Source of the DNA: JBDSTW01 sp039914705
GTDB taxonomy: Bacteria > Pseudomonadota > Gammaproteobacteria > SURF-13
Reading direction: 5' to 3'
Length of the DNA stretch: 7,421 nucleotides
NCBI GenBank assembly: GCA_039914705.1
Contig: JBDSOT010000082.1
Span: 1-7,421 of the forward strand
Under the pieces are notes generated by a model. The model did not search any database and was not told the origin of the DNA. It saw nothing but the letters and a program-made list of their open reading frames with translations. A program made the translations under genes and the position numbers. Positions 1 to 6,355 of the stretch are shown here, piece after piece (position 1 is the first letter of the stretch; each line of letters begins with the position of its first letter).

Positions 1-116
1 TGTATTACTCACCCGTCCGCCACTCGTCAGCGCCCGAAGGCCTGCTACCGTTCGACTTGCATGTGTTAGGCATGCCGCCAGCGTTCAATCTGAGCCATGA
101 TCAAACTCTTCAGTTC
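1..116 (-). rRNA. 16S ribosomal RNA, 5' end only (runs off the window)
   Basis: Read on the minus strand from base 116, this begins GAACTGAAGAGTTTGATC and goes on into the universal 5' segment of bacterial 16S rRNA: the 27F primer region at about 90-110, then CGCTGGCGGCATGCCTAACA, CATGCAAGTCGAACG and GAGTGGCGGACGGGTGAG. Only about 116 of roughly 1,540 bases are present, so V1 is the only variable region visible. Its short loop (GCAGGCCTTCGGGCGCTG) fits a proteobacterium, but it is too little for a genus call. The mature 5' end at 116 is placed by alignment from memory to the E. coli start AAATTGAAGAG and could be off by a base or two. Confidence 0.98.
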
Positions 117-255
117 AAAACATTTGGTTACCCAACTTTGCAGTCGATAACCCCATCTTATTTCGATGAAAAGCGACCCTGATTCGTTTCAATTGAATTG
201 ATTCAAGGTTACTTACATCGACAGTCTTTTGTGAACCAGACTACCAACGCAAGCA

Positions 256-263
256 CCCACACA
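256..263 (-). promoter_or_regulatory. boxC-like element of the rrn leader
   Basis: On the minus strand this reads TGTGTGGG, the boxC sequence found shortly after boxA in E. coli rrn leaders. It lies 17 bases downstream of boxA in the transcript. Its identity rests on sequence and position only. Confidence 0.6.
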
Positions 264-280
264 AATTACTTGATCTAAAC

Positions 281-291
281 TGTTAAAGAGC
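281..291 (-). promoter_or_regulatory. boxA antitermination site of the rrn leader
   Basis: On the minus strand this reads GCTCTTTAACA, which matches 11 bases of the E. coli rrn boxA core TGCTCTTTAACA. In the established system, NusB-NusE (S10) binds boxA RNA, and the rRNA antitermination complex assembles there so that long untranslated rRNA is not cut short by Rho. The site lies between promoter P2 and the 16S start, immediately after the boxB hairpin, which is the standard order. Confidence 0.92.
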
Positions 292-294
292 GAT

Positions 295-310
295 CGGAAT
301 TTTCATTCCG
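295..310 (-). promoter_or_regulatory. boxB-like hairpin of the rrn leader
   Basis: The minus-strand RNA is CGGAAU-GAAA-AUUCCG: a perfect 6-bp stem closed by a GNRA (GAAA) tetraloop, ending three bases before boxA. A boxB hairpin precedes boxA in E. coli rrn leaders, so identity follows from structure plus position. Binding of a specific factor is not shown. Confidence 0.75.
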
Positions 311-321
311 GCAGACCGAGC

Positions 322-349
322 ATTATACAAGCTTGGCTGCTTTAGTCAA
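322..349 (-). promoter_or_regulatory. rrn promoter P2
   Basis: On the minus strand, -35 TTGACT (344-349) and -10 TATAAT (322-327) are separated by 16 bp. The next bases are GCTCGG. The site lies 97 bp downstream of P1, copying the tandem P1-P2 arrangement of enterobacterial rrn operons. Transcription would begin around 312-316, just before the boxB hairpin. Confidence 0.85.
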
Positions 350-418
350 CGACTACGATAAATATGTTTGATTATTTTCCTGGCCTGCAAGAAAAACTGT
401 CATCGGTCAGGAGGGCGC

Positions 419-446
419 ATTATACGCACCGCAAGCGGAGCGTCAA
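419..446 (-). promoter_or_regulatory. rrn promoter P1 with GC-rich discriminator and A/T-rich UP region
   Basis: On the minus strand, -35 TTGACG (441-446) and a perfect -10 TATAAT (419-424) are separated by 16 bp, the suboptimal spacing typical of rRNA promoters. The discriminator begins GCGCC, the same five bases as in E. coli rrnB P1. That kind of sequence makes a promoter sensitive to ppGpp/DksA and to initiating-NTP levels (family knowledge; not shown here). Directly upstream, 447-465 is A/T-rich (GAAAATTAATAAAGG) and would serve as an UP element for the RNA polymerase alpha C-terminal domains. The start site should fall near 409-412. Confidence 0.9.
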
Positions 447-484
447 CCTTTATTAATTTTCGATACTGACATCTGTACCTCGAC

Positions 485-1678
485 CTAAACAACAATAGAA
501 ACACGTGCTACCCTGCGCTTGCCTACCTGGATTACCTGAACGGTTCCAGGTCGAATTTGCAATGAACTGTCCTCGACACGCTCGCCATTAATGCGCACGG
601 CACCCTGATTGATTAAACGCAGGGCCTCTGAGGTACTCTCTGTAAGCCCTGCTAATTTGAGGACCTGGGCAATGGGAAGCTCCGTCGACGATACTAATTT
701 GATCTCCGGTAATTCCTCGGGTAGCTGACCCTTCTGGTAGCGTGCGATGAAAGCGCGCAACGCATCCTCGCCTTTCGCCGCGCCGTGAAAGCGGCTCACG
801 ATCTCTTTCGCCAGTTCGAACTTTACGTCACGCGGATTGCTGCCCGCTGCGACGCTGCTTTTTAGCTCGCCAATAATAGTCATGTCCTTAAACGACAGCA
901 GTTCGAAGTAGCGCCACATCAGCTCATCGGAGATAGACATGAGTTTGCCGAACATCTCATCCGGCAGGTCGCTGATGCCGATGGCATTGTCCAGCGATTT
1001 GGACATCTTATTCACCCCGTCCGTCCCCTCCAGCAGTGGCATGGTGAGGATCACCTGCGGTGCCTGACCGAAGGCCTTTTGCATTTCGCGGCCCATCAGC
1101 AGATTAAACTTCTGATCGGTGCCGCCGAGTTCGACGTCCGCTCGCATAGCCACAGAGTCATAGCCTTGCACCAACGGGTAGAGGAATTCATGGATCGCGA
1201 TGGGCTGTCCGCTGGTGTAGCGCTTGTGGAAATCATCGCGCTCCAGCATGCGCGCCACGGTATGTTTGGCGGCCAGCTGGATAAGCTCCGCAGAGGTCAT
1301 CTTATCCATCCAGGTGGAATTGAAGCATATCTCGGTCTTCGCAGGATCGAGGATTTTAAATATCTGCTCTTTATAGGTATGCGCGTTTTCCATCACCTGT
1401 TCACGCGTAAGCGGCTTGCGGGTGACATTCTTGCCCGTAGGATCACCGATCATGCCGGTAAAATCGCCGATCAGGAATAAAATCTCGTGTCCGAGTTCCT
1501 GAAACTGCCGCAGCTTATTAATGAGTACGGTATGCCCGAGGTGCAGGTCAGGCGCTGTGGGATCAAAGCCCGCCTTGATGCGTAGCGGCCTGCCGGACTC
1601 AAGTTTTTTGATTAATTCGTCTTCTACGAGGATTTCCTGCGCGCCGCGCTTTATTAACTCTATATCATCGGCGTGCAT
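485..1678 (-). CDS. tyrS: Tyrosyl-tRNA synthetase
   Basis: This cytoplasmic class I aminoacyl-tRNA synthetase joins tyrosine to tRNA-Tyr through tyrosyl-adenylate. At 397 aa it has the normal length for the proteobacterial TyrS/TyrZ form. Visible hallmarks: the HIGH-type motif HLGH at residues 46-49, tyrosine-pocket segments YPLVQGYDS (about 167-175) and GGTDQKFN (185-192), the KMSKS loop exactly at 224-228, and a C-terminal S4-like RNA-binding domain from about 335 to the end (INGERVED near 363). The ATG at 1676-1678 is preceded by GAGA at 8-base spacing, a modest ribosome site. A candidate -10 box (TATACT) lies at 1711-1716 on the same strand. The TAG stop is 38 bp before the rrn P1 -35 box, and no hairpin terminator is visible between, so tyrS transcripts may run into the rRNA operon. 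The symbol could equally be tyrZ in pseudomonad naming. Confidence 0.97.
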   Translation of the reverse strand: MHADDIELIKRGAQEILVEDELIKKLESGRPLRIKAGFDPTAPDLHLGHTVLINKLRQFQELGHEILFLIGDFTGMIGDPTGKNVTRKPLTREQVMENAHTYKEQIFKILDPAKTEICFNSTWMDKMTSAELIQLAAKHTVARMLERDDFHKRYTSGQPIAIHEFLYPLVQGYDSVAMRADVELGGTDQKFNLLMGREMQKAFGQAPQVILTMPLLEGTDGVNKMSKSLDNAIGISDLPDEMFGKLMSISDELMWRYFELLSFKDMTIIGELKSSVAAGSNPRDVKFELAKEIVSRFHGAAKGEDALRAFIARYQKGQLPEELPEIKLVSSTELPIAQVLKLAGLTESTSEALRLINQGAVRINGERVEDSSLQIRPGTVQVIQVGKRRVARVSIVV

Positions 1679-1710
1679 GGGGCTTTTCTCAAATTGGAAA
1701 GTTGTTGAAT

Positions 1711-1716
1711 AGTATA
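1711..1716 (-). promoter_or_regulatory. Candidate -10 box for tyrS
   Basis: TATACT on the minus strand, 33 bases upstream of the tyrS start codon, would give a short leader. The expected -35 position 17 bp upstream holds only GAATTA-like sequence, so the call rests on the -10 box and its position. Confidence 0.35.
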
Positions 1717-1793
1717 GTTTGCGGCACGGTTCGTAATTCTTTCAGTACGCAAGCTCGGCCGACTGCTTAGCCAATGCTGGCCGTTCTGAAAGG

Positions 1794-1822
1794 TTGACGC
1801 CCTATGCGACGGAGGCTAAGGT
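1794..1822 (+). promoter_or_regulatory. Candidate sigma70 promoter for the M23 peptidase gene
   Basis: TTGACG (1794-1799) and TAAGGT (1817-1822) are separated by 17 bp on the plus strand, ahead of the ATG at 1864. The -35 box is good; the -10 box keeps only three consensus bases. It lies in the divergent tyrS/M23 spacer, separate from the tyrS box at 1711, so the two promoters would not overlap. Confidence 0.4.
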
Positions 1823-1863
1823 AGCTGTTTGCCGACAGACATGATTTGCAAGGCCTTGAACCT

Positions 1864-3255
1864 ATGTTTTCACAACAGCAGCCGCTGCGCCCGCAAACTA
1901 TACAGCAATCTTTGAAAACGCGCCTTTCACGCTGGCATTGGCTGGTATTGCTGGTCAGCGTACTCTTGATCGCCGGCGTCCTGGGCCTGACGACATCCAA
2001 CGACGCCAAGGCCACCCGTTCAGAACGGGCATTCTGGAGCGGGGCCTTGCCAGACGCAACTAGCGCCGCCAACAAAATGATACTGCCCCTGCACCTCCCG
2101 CCTCCCACTGGCCATTTACTTAGCACAAATTTTCAGGATGCCGCGCTTTCCGAACAGGACTGGCAAACCGTTATCGTAGGTCGTGGTGACAATCTCTCCT
2201 CCATGTTTGTGCGCCTCGGTCTCGGTGCCCAAGAGGTGCAGGATATTCTCGACCTGGGTCCACCCGCCGCAACACTGACCCATTTGCGCCCCGGTCAACA
2301 GATTAAGGTCAAGATTGATGACCGTCAGGAACTGCAAGATCTCATTTATGAGGTAGATGAAAAATCGCTGCACATCCACCGCGCTGAGGACAAACTACAA
2401 GCCACGGATGTCAAACATACTATTGAGACGCGCATCAGTTATGCGAGCGGAGTTATCAACAGTTCCTTGTTCGAAGCGGCGCAGGAAAGCGGCCTGACTG
2501 ACAACATGACGCTGGAGATGGCGGCGATATTCCGCTGGGACATCGACTTCGCACAGAACCTGCGTGCGGGTGATAGTTTTACCGTGCTGTACGAGGAATA
2601 TTATCTGGCCGGCGAAAAGATGCGCGACGGCCCGATCCTTGCCGCCGAATTCACTAATCGCGGCAAGACCTATCGCGCGCTGCGTTTCCAGCAAGGTAAT
2701 GATGAGGCCTTGTACTACACTCCACAGGGTTTGAGCCTGCGCAAGGCCTTCCTGATCAGCCCCGTTAAATTTACCCGCATCAGCTCCGGCTTTAATCTTA
2801 ACCGCTACCATCCCGTACTGCACCGCATCCGTGCACATAAAGGCGTGGACTACGCAGCCCCCTATGGCACACCCATCACCGCCGCCAGTAATGGCAAGGT
2901 TGAATTCAGGGGCACCAAGGGCGGTTACGGTAATACCGTCGTTCTTCAACATGCCGGCAACTACAGCACCCTTTACGCCCATATGTCCGGCTTTGCGAAA
3001 GGTATTAAACAAGGAGGCTCAGTGAAACAGGGCCAAATTATCGGTTATCTTGGCCAATCCGGGTTGGCTACCGGGCCGCACCTGCATTACGAGTTCCGTG
3101 TCAATGGTGTGCATAAAGACCCCCTTAAGGCGAAGCTGCCCAAAGCAGAACCAATCCTGGCCCAGTACAAGAGTGACTTTATCCAAAGGAGCACCAAACT
3201 TACTGCGCAAATGGATCTTTTAAAAAGCAACAAATTGGCGCTTAAGGCTCGCTGA
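1864..3255 (+). CDS. Membrane-anchored M23 peptidoglycan endopeptidase (MepM/OapA type)
   Basis: A 463-aa cell-wall hydrolase that probably cuts peptide cross-links in the periplasm. From the ATG: basic N-tail, one transmembrane anchor at about 25-43 (WHWLVLLVSVLLIAGVLGL), a LysM/OapA-like segment at about 98-152 (VIVGRGDNLSSMFVRLGL, then LRPGQQIKV), a Csd3/MepM-like middle domain at about 187-275, and an M23 (LytM) domain at about 323-418. The zinc site is intact: H325 and D329 (HKGVD) plus H408 of the HLH triad (406-408), with catalytic H373 in LYAHM. I chose the ATG at 1864, with AAGG 10 bases upstream; an in-frame TTG at 1846 would add six residues but has a poor ribosome site. A perfect CAAGGCCTTG palindrome (1849-1858) covers that ribosome site. 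Only 39 bp, with no terminator, separate it from anmK, so the two are likely cotranscribed. Confidence 0.94.
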   Translation: MFSQQQPLRPQTIQQSLKTRLSRWHWLVLLVSVLLIAGVLGLTTSNDAKATRSERAFWSGALPDATSAANKMILPLHLPPPTGHLLSTNFQDAALSEQDWQTVIVGRGDNLSSMFVRLGLGAQEVQDILDLGPPAATLTHLRPGQQIKVKIDDRQELQDLIYEVDEKSLHIHRAEDKLQATDVKHTIETRISYASGVINSSLFEAAQESGLTDNMTLEMAAIFRWDIDFAQNLRAGDSFTVLYEEYYLAGEKMRDGPILAAEFTNRGKTYRALRFQQGNDEALYYTPQGLSLRKAFLISPVKFTRISSGFNLNRYHPVLHRIRAHKGVDYAAPYGTPITAASNGKVEFRGTKGGYGNTVVLQHAGNYSTLYAHMSGFAKGIKQGGSVKQGQIIGYLGQSGLATGPHLHYEFRVNGVHKDPLKAKLPKAEPILAQYKSDFIQRSTKLTAQMDLLKSNKLALKAR

Positions 3256-3294
3256 TTCCCCCACGCATTTAATCTAGAGCTCCCTCAGGCCCTA

Positions 3295-4404
3295 ATGAAC
3301 ACCTTGTTTATCGGCCTGATGTCGGGCACCAGCATGGATGCCGTGGACGCAGCGCTGGTCGACTTCGGCCACTCACCTCCGCAGCTAATCGCCGTCCATA
3401 GCCACACCTTGGATGATCCGTTACGCGCTGAGTTACAAAGCCTAGGGTGGACAGGAACAAACGAGTTGGAGCGCTATGCGCAACTCGATGCGCGCATGGG
3501 GCGGCTATTTGCAGCAGCCAGTGCTGCGCTACTACAAAACGCCGGCGTGCAGCCCCATCAGGTCGCTGCTATCGGCAGTCACGGCCAGACCGTGCGCCAC
3601 AACCCGGCTGGCCCGGAACCCTTCAGCCTGCAAATAGGCAATCCCTCAATTATTGCGGAAACCACCGGGATCACCACGGTAGCTGATTTCCGTCGCAGGG
3701 ATATGGCCGCCGGCGGACAAGGCGCACCGCTGGTGCCGGCCTTCCACAACGCCGTATTTCGCTCGCCTGCAAAGGAACGAGTCGTCGTAAATATTGGTGG
3801 TATTGCCAATATAACCCACTTGCCGGCAAACCCTCAGAAACCTTTGCAAGGTTTCGATACCGGCCCAGGTAATACCCTGATGGATACATGGACTTATCGA
3901 CACCTGCAGCAGCGTATGGACGAGGGCGGCCAGTGGGCTGCCACGGGCAAGGTAAACATCTTGTTGCTAAATGCCCTGATGAGTGACGCTTATTTTGCAT
4001 TGGCTGCACCAAAAAGCACCGGGCCTGAGTATTTCAATCTTGCCTGGCTAGACGCTAGACTTCAGGAACTGGATCAATTAAGTGCGGAGGATGTGCAAGC
4101 CACACTTTGCGAATTAACAGCCGGCACCATTGCACAGACCATAGATGGGCATGCACAAAACTGCGCAGAGGTTCTGGTATGCGGCGGCGGCGTGCACAAC
4201 CAGACCCTGCTGCAACGCCTACGTGCCTTACTCCCGTCCTGCCAAGTGGACTCCACGGCCGTTTACGGTATCGACCCCGATTGGGTCGAGGCCATGGCCT
4301 TTGCTTGGCTGGCCAAGCAGACACTCGAAGGCAGACCGGGTAACGTGCCCAGCGTCACGGGCGCGCGGCGCGCGGTAATTTTGGGGAGTATATGGCAAGG
4401 CTAA
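3295..4404 (+). CDS. anmK: Anhydro-N-acetylmuramic acid kinase
   Basis: This cytoplasmic enzyme of peptidoglycan recycling uses ATP and water to open the 1,6-anhydro ring of anhydro-MurNAc and phosphorylate it, giving MurNAc-6-phosphate. The 369-aa protein is of normal family length and belongs to the ASKHA (sugar kinase/Hsp70/actin) fold. Visible motifs: the N-terminal phosphate loop MSGTSMDAVD at 9-18, GSHGQT at 94-99, ADFRRRDMAAGGQGAPLVP at 130-148, VVNIGGIANIT at 164-174, the FDTGPGN signature at 187-193 with D188 as the expected catalytic base, and VCGGGVHN at 295-302. The ATG has only a weak AGG five bases upstream, which suits translation following the M23 gene. Pairing with an endopeptidase makes sense: one cuts wall material and the other salvages anhydro-sugars released during wall turnover. 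No frameshift or lost motif is seen. Confidence 0.97.
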   Translation: MNTLFIGLMSGTSMDAVDAALVDFGHSPPQLIAVHSHTLDDPLRAELQSLGWTGTNELERYAQLDARMGRLFAAASAALLQNAGVQPHQVAAIGSHGQTVRHNPAGPEPFSLQIGNPSIIAETTGITTVADFRRRDMAAGGQGAPLVPAFHNAVFRSPAKERVVVNIGGIANITHLPANPQKPLQGFDTGPGNTLMDTWTYRHLQQRMDEGGQWAATGKVNILLLNALMSDAYFALAAPKSTGPEYFNLAWLDARLQELDQLSAEDVQATLCELTAGTIAQTIDGHAQNCAEVLVCGGGVHNQTLLQRLRALLPSCQVDSTAVYGIDPDWVEAMAFAWLAKQTLEGRPGNVPSVTGARRAVILGSIWQG

Positions 4405-4513
4405 TAGACCTTGAACTGAGGTACAATAAATCTTGTTACTGAGGGAGTGGTAGGGGGTTTAACCATTGTGCCCGAGTACCGACATTCTGACCTCAATCAA
4501 ATCAAGGACCAAG

Positions 4514-4900
4514 ATGACTCAGCAGCAGCCACGGATATTAAAAAAATATATCGTCTTGCGTGTGCTTTTTTTATTAGGGGCACTGACCTTGGTAACAATA
4601 CTCTTCTGGGCAGGAAGTCAACCACAGGCGGTTAGTCTATTCCCCTCCCCTTACGACAAGATTGCCCATTTTTTCACATTCTCCATCCTAGGTCTTCTGC
4701 TGTGGCTTAGTGCAGGAGAAAAGTGCGTAACTGTATGTATAGTATTAGGTATTTTGATTGGCATATTGGACGAATGGCATCAAGCTTCGCTGCCAGGTAG
4801 AACTCCAAGCATCTATGATCTTAGTGTGGACATATTCGCTTTGCTATTTATATTTGCAACTGTGACTTTTTATAAAAAACGCAGATGTAGATTAAAATAA
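4514..4900 (+). CDS. VanZ-family small membrane protein
   Basis: A 128-aa inner-membrane protein with about four hydrophobic segments (roughly 13-34, 51-67, 70-85 and 103-120) and a basic C-terminus (KKRRCRLK). The VanZ signature is present in two parts: DKIAHFFTFSILG at 48-60, and DEWHQASLPGRTPSIYDLS at 86-104. VanZ itself raises teicoplanin resistance in van clusters, but most chromosomal homologues have no known role and the biochemical activity is unclear, so no resistance claim is made. The ATG at 4514 has a strong AAGGA five bases upstream; an in-frame TTG at 4466 would add 16 residues and lacks such a site. It lies 109 bp after anmK on the same strand and could be a looser operon member. 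Its DNA is more A+T-rich than that of anmK. In Pseudomonas, erpA is the neighbour I recall beside anmK, so this position seems variable. Confidence 0.85.
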   Translation: MTQQQPRILKKYIVLRVLFLLGALTLVTILFWAGSQPQAVSLFPSPYDKIAHFFTFSILGLLLWLSAGEKCVTVCIVLGILIGILDEWHQASLPGRTPSIYDLSVDIFALLFIFATVTFYKKRRCRLK

Positions 4901-4966
4901 TTGATACTTAGGATATCATAACCGTTCTATACTTCGAGAGCTGGGGGAAGTCCATCTAATTATTAT

Positions 4967-5003
4967 AGTTGCGTGGATAAAGTCGCCCTAAATCCACGCA
5001 ACT
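4967..5003. repeat. Perfect 12-bp inverted repeat in a convergent spacer, possible terminator
   Basis: AGTTGCGTGGAT (4967-4978) and its exact complement ATCCACGCAACT (4992-5003) flank a 13-base loop. The repeat lies 66 bp after the VanZ stop and 113 bp past the stop of the convergent exported-protein gene, the right place for a bidirectional terminator. Neither side has a clean T-tract: the plus side continues TATGCAATAAA, and the minus side continues ATAATAATTA. It may end transcription poorly, protect 3' ends, or be a protein-binding site. The stem is seen directly; its role is inferred. Confidence 0.6.
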
Positions 5004-5116
5004 TATGCAATAAACTCATGTAATAAAACGAAAGAATTACAGGCTTGTTATGAGCTTATTATCATCATTAAAACTCCTTATTAACTCATAATACCCTTGG
5101 TCATTCTCTTGGGATA

Positions 5117-6130
5117 TCACGGAGCCCCGACGCGTCGCACCAAGGGGATGACCTGGTTGGTGAAATAAGGCTCTCTATTCGACCAGGGTATATAATTCAA
5201 GTGTAGCTTGTATCGAGCAAAGTTGAAAATTTCCGCAGCGGTTACTTTTCGGCCCGTCGCTGGATTTATTTTATCCCAGTCGTCCCATTCCACGGAGTTC
5301 ACTAAGGGCATGCTGCCTGCGTAAGCGCTGTACCAAGGGTATGTGTAGTGCGGGACCTGTACATCAACGTCCGGGGCGCCAATGCCCATGCCGATCTGGA
5401 GGGCATGATTGAAAAGGCCCCTGAGCTTGGTGAGTTCGTCGGCACCGGATGCCCCCGAATACCAGTTGATGTATTGTATGCACAGGGTATTCGGAAAAGC
5501 CGCCTTCAAGCCCGACATGATGCGCTTCTGGCCGGCGTAGGCTTTTTCTGCGGTGTAATTGGCCCGACTCCACTCCCAAGTCCGTATGCCCGTGGCCGTC
5601 TCATCCAGTATCATGCCTTCGAAATACGGCTCTGCGTTAAACCGTGCGCCCAGCGCTTTGAACAAGGCTATTTCCCGGCTTTGTACGTTATAGTTCCAGC
5701 TCCGTGCGACCACCTTGCCTATAGATGATTTATAAACACCGTACTCGAACTCCGCCGTTCGTAGATAATCGGGTGCATTAGGAACACCGTATCGATCCGT
5801 CCAGTCATCCAAGAGTTCAATTATCAGCCTTTTCGGCGTCGGCATACTCTTTAAGTAATTCAGTTGCGCTACAACCGCAGAGAAATCGTAGACACCCCGG
5901 CGCGGCTCCAAGACCTTCCAGGGAATTCTGACTTGAACGCCGACAAATTGCGGCTCATATTTAATCCTATCGTATATCAACTTCGCATTATCATAGGAGA
6001 CCAAGTCTAAGCGCATGTAATGCCCGGGGTGATATTTGCTGGGGAAGGCGGCAAACGCGGATTGCATCATGGCCATTGATAAAAGAAGACCTAAGGCTAA
6101 GGAGCCGATGTGGCGATTAAATGTCATCAT
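5117..6130 (-). CDS. Exported protein, putative TIM-barrel glycoside hydrolase-like, family unassigned
   Basis: A 337-aa protein with a classical signal peptide (about 1-27: basic start, core LALGLLLSMAMM, likely cut after AFA). The mature part resembles clan GH-A barrels: VRIPWKVLEPRRGVYDF at 67-83 is like the segment after strand 2 in GH5/GH10/GH42-type enzymes, a strand RLIIELLDDW at 101-110, YFEGMILDET at 169-178 with E177 as a possible acid/base, CIQYINWY at 217-224, PLVNSVEWDDW at 275-285 with E281 as a possible nucleophile, and NYIPWSNREPYF at 312-323. No exact family signature is recognised; the usual NE acid/base pair is DE here. Substrate and activity are unknown. The start is chosen at the ATG 6128-6130, with GGGA nine bases upstream; ATGs at 6143-6145 and 6125-6127 are alternatives, and a longer reading to 6283 would put a non-signal tail in front of the leader. 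It stands alone, convergent with the VanZ gene. Confidence 0.75.
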   Translation of the reverse strand: MMTFNRHIGSLALGLLLSMAMMQSAFAAFPSKYHPGHYMRLDLVSYDNAKLIYDRIKYEPQFVGVQVRIPWKVLEPRRGVYDFSAVVAQLNYLKSMPTPKRLIIELLDDWTDRYGVPNAPDYLRTAEFEYGVYKSSIGKVVARSWNYNVQSREIALFKALGARFNAEPYFEGMILDETATGIRTWEWSRANYTAEKAYAGQKRIMSGLKAAFPNTLCIQYINWYSGASGADELTKLRGLFNHALQIGMGIGAPDVDVQVPHYTYPWYSAYAGSMPLVNSVEWDDWDKINPATGRKVTAAEIFNFARYKLHLNYIPWSNREPYFTNQVIPLVRRVGAP

Positions 6131-6150
6131 GCTTATTTTTCCCATAAGTA

Positions 6151-6168
6151 AAGGCAAAAAACTGCCTT
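6151..6168 (-). promoter_or_regulatory. Leader hairpin 2 of the exported-protein gene
   Basis: In the minus-strand RNA, AAGGCA-GUUUUU-UGCCUU forms a perfect 6-bp stem followed by UACUUAUGGG. It ends 20 bases before the chosen start codon and touches the upstream alternative ATG. It could affect ribosome access, but function is inferred from position only. Confidence 0.45.
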
Positions 6169-6179
6169 GTTGTGATTCT

Positions 6180-6203
6180 TCTTGGTGTGGATGGTCACCA
6201 AGA
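6180..6203 (-). promoter_or_regulatory. Leader hairpin 1 of the exported-protein gene
   Basis: TCTTGGTG (6180-6187) and CACCAAGA (6196-6203) form a perfect 8-bp stem around an 8-base loop. It lies 11 bases upstream of leader hairpin 2 in the transcript. It may be an RNA hairpin or a DNA operator with dyad symmetry; no known riboswitch class was recognised. Confidence 0.45.
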
Positions 6204-6325
6204 GCGTATACAGTGAATAGCTTAAGTTTTAGGCCGCCAGTTGCAGGCTCTGCGTGAGAGTCTGACGTGCCCAGTTGATGCAAATTGATAATCTAGTAGG
6301 ACCCAACGAGTAGGGTTTGTAAGGT

Positions 6326-6355
6326 AAAAAGAAATCCTTATAGCTAGATAAGGAT
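6326..6355 (-). terminator. Possible intrinsic terminator on the minus strand
   Basis: ATCCTTAT (6334-6341) and ATAAGGAT (6348-6355) form a perfect 8-bp stem with a 6-base loop. In the minus direction the stem is followed by TTCTTTTTACC, a U-rich tail. The stem is A/U-rich and so would be weak. It could end transcripts coming from the insertion-sequence region before the exported-protein gene, or act as an attenuator if the promoter lies farther upstream. Confidence 0.4.

Noticed and set aside
1079..1480. 133-codon plus-strand open frame
   Set aside because: It lies wholly inside tyrS on the opposite strand, and tyrS has all the family motifs.
2395..3012. 205-codon minus-strand open frame
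   Set aside because: Antisense of the M23 peptidase gene; no domain of its own, low-complexity Gly/Ala/Val composition.
4967..5003. Integron attC site
   Set aside because: The arms do not fit the GTTRRRY / RYYYAAC core sites, and no integrase or cassette array is present.
6215..6275. Resemblance to a c-di-GMP-I (GEMM) riboswitch: ACGCAGAGCC ... GGCCTAAA on the minus strand
   Set aside because: The conserved GCAAA and the GAAA-tetraloop helix of the class are missing and the loop is too large; not enough for a call. A covariance-model search would settle it.
6131..6283. Longer N-terminus for the exported protein
   Set aside because: The extra residues would hide the signal peptide inside the protein and would translate across two hairpins; GGGA precedes the inner ATG.
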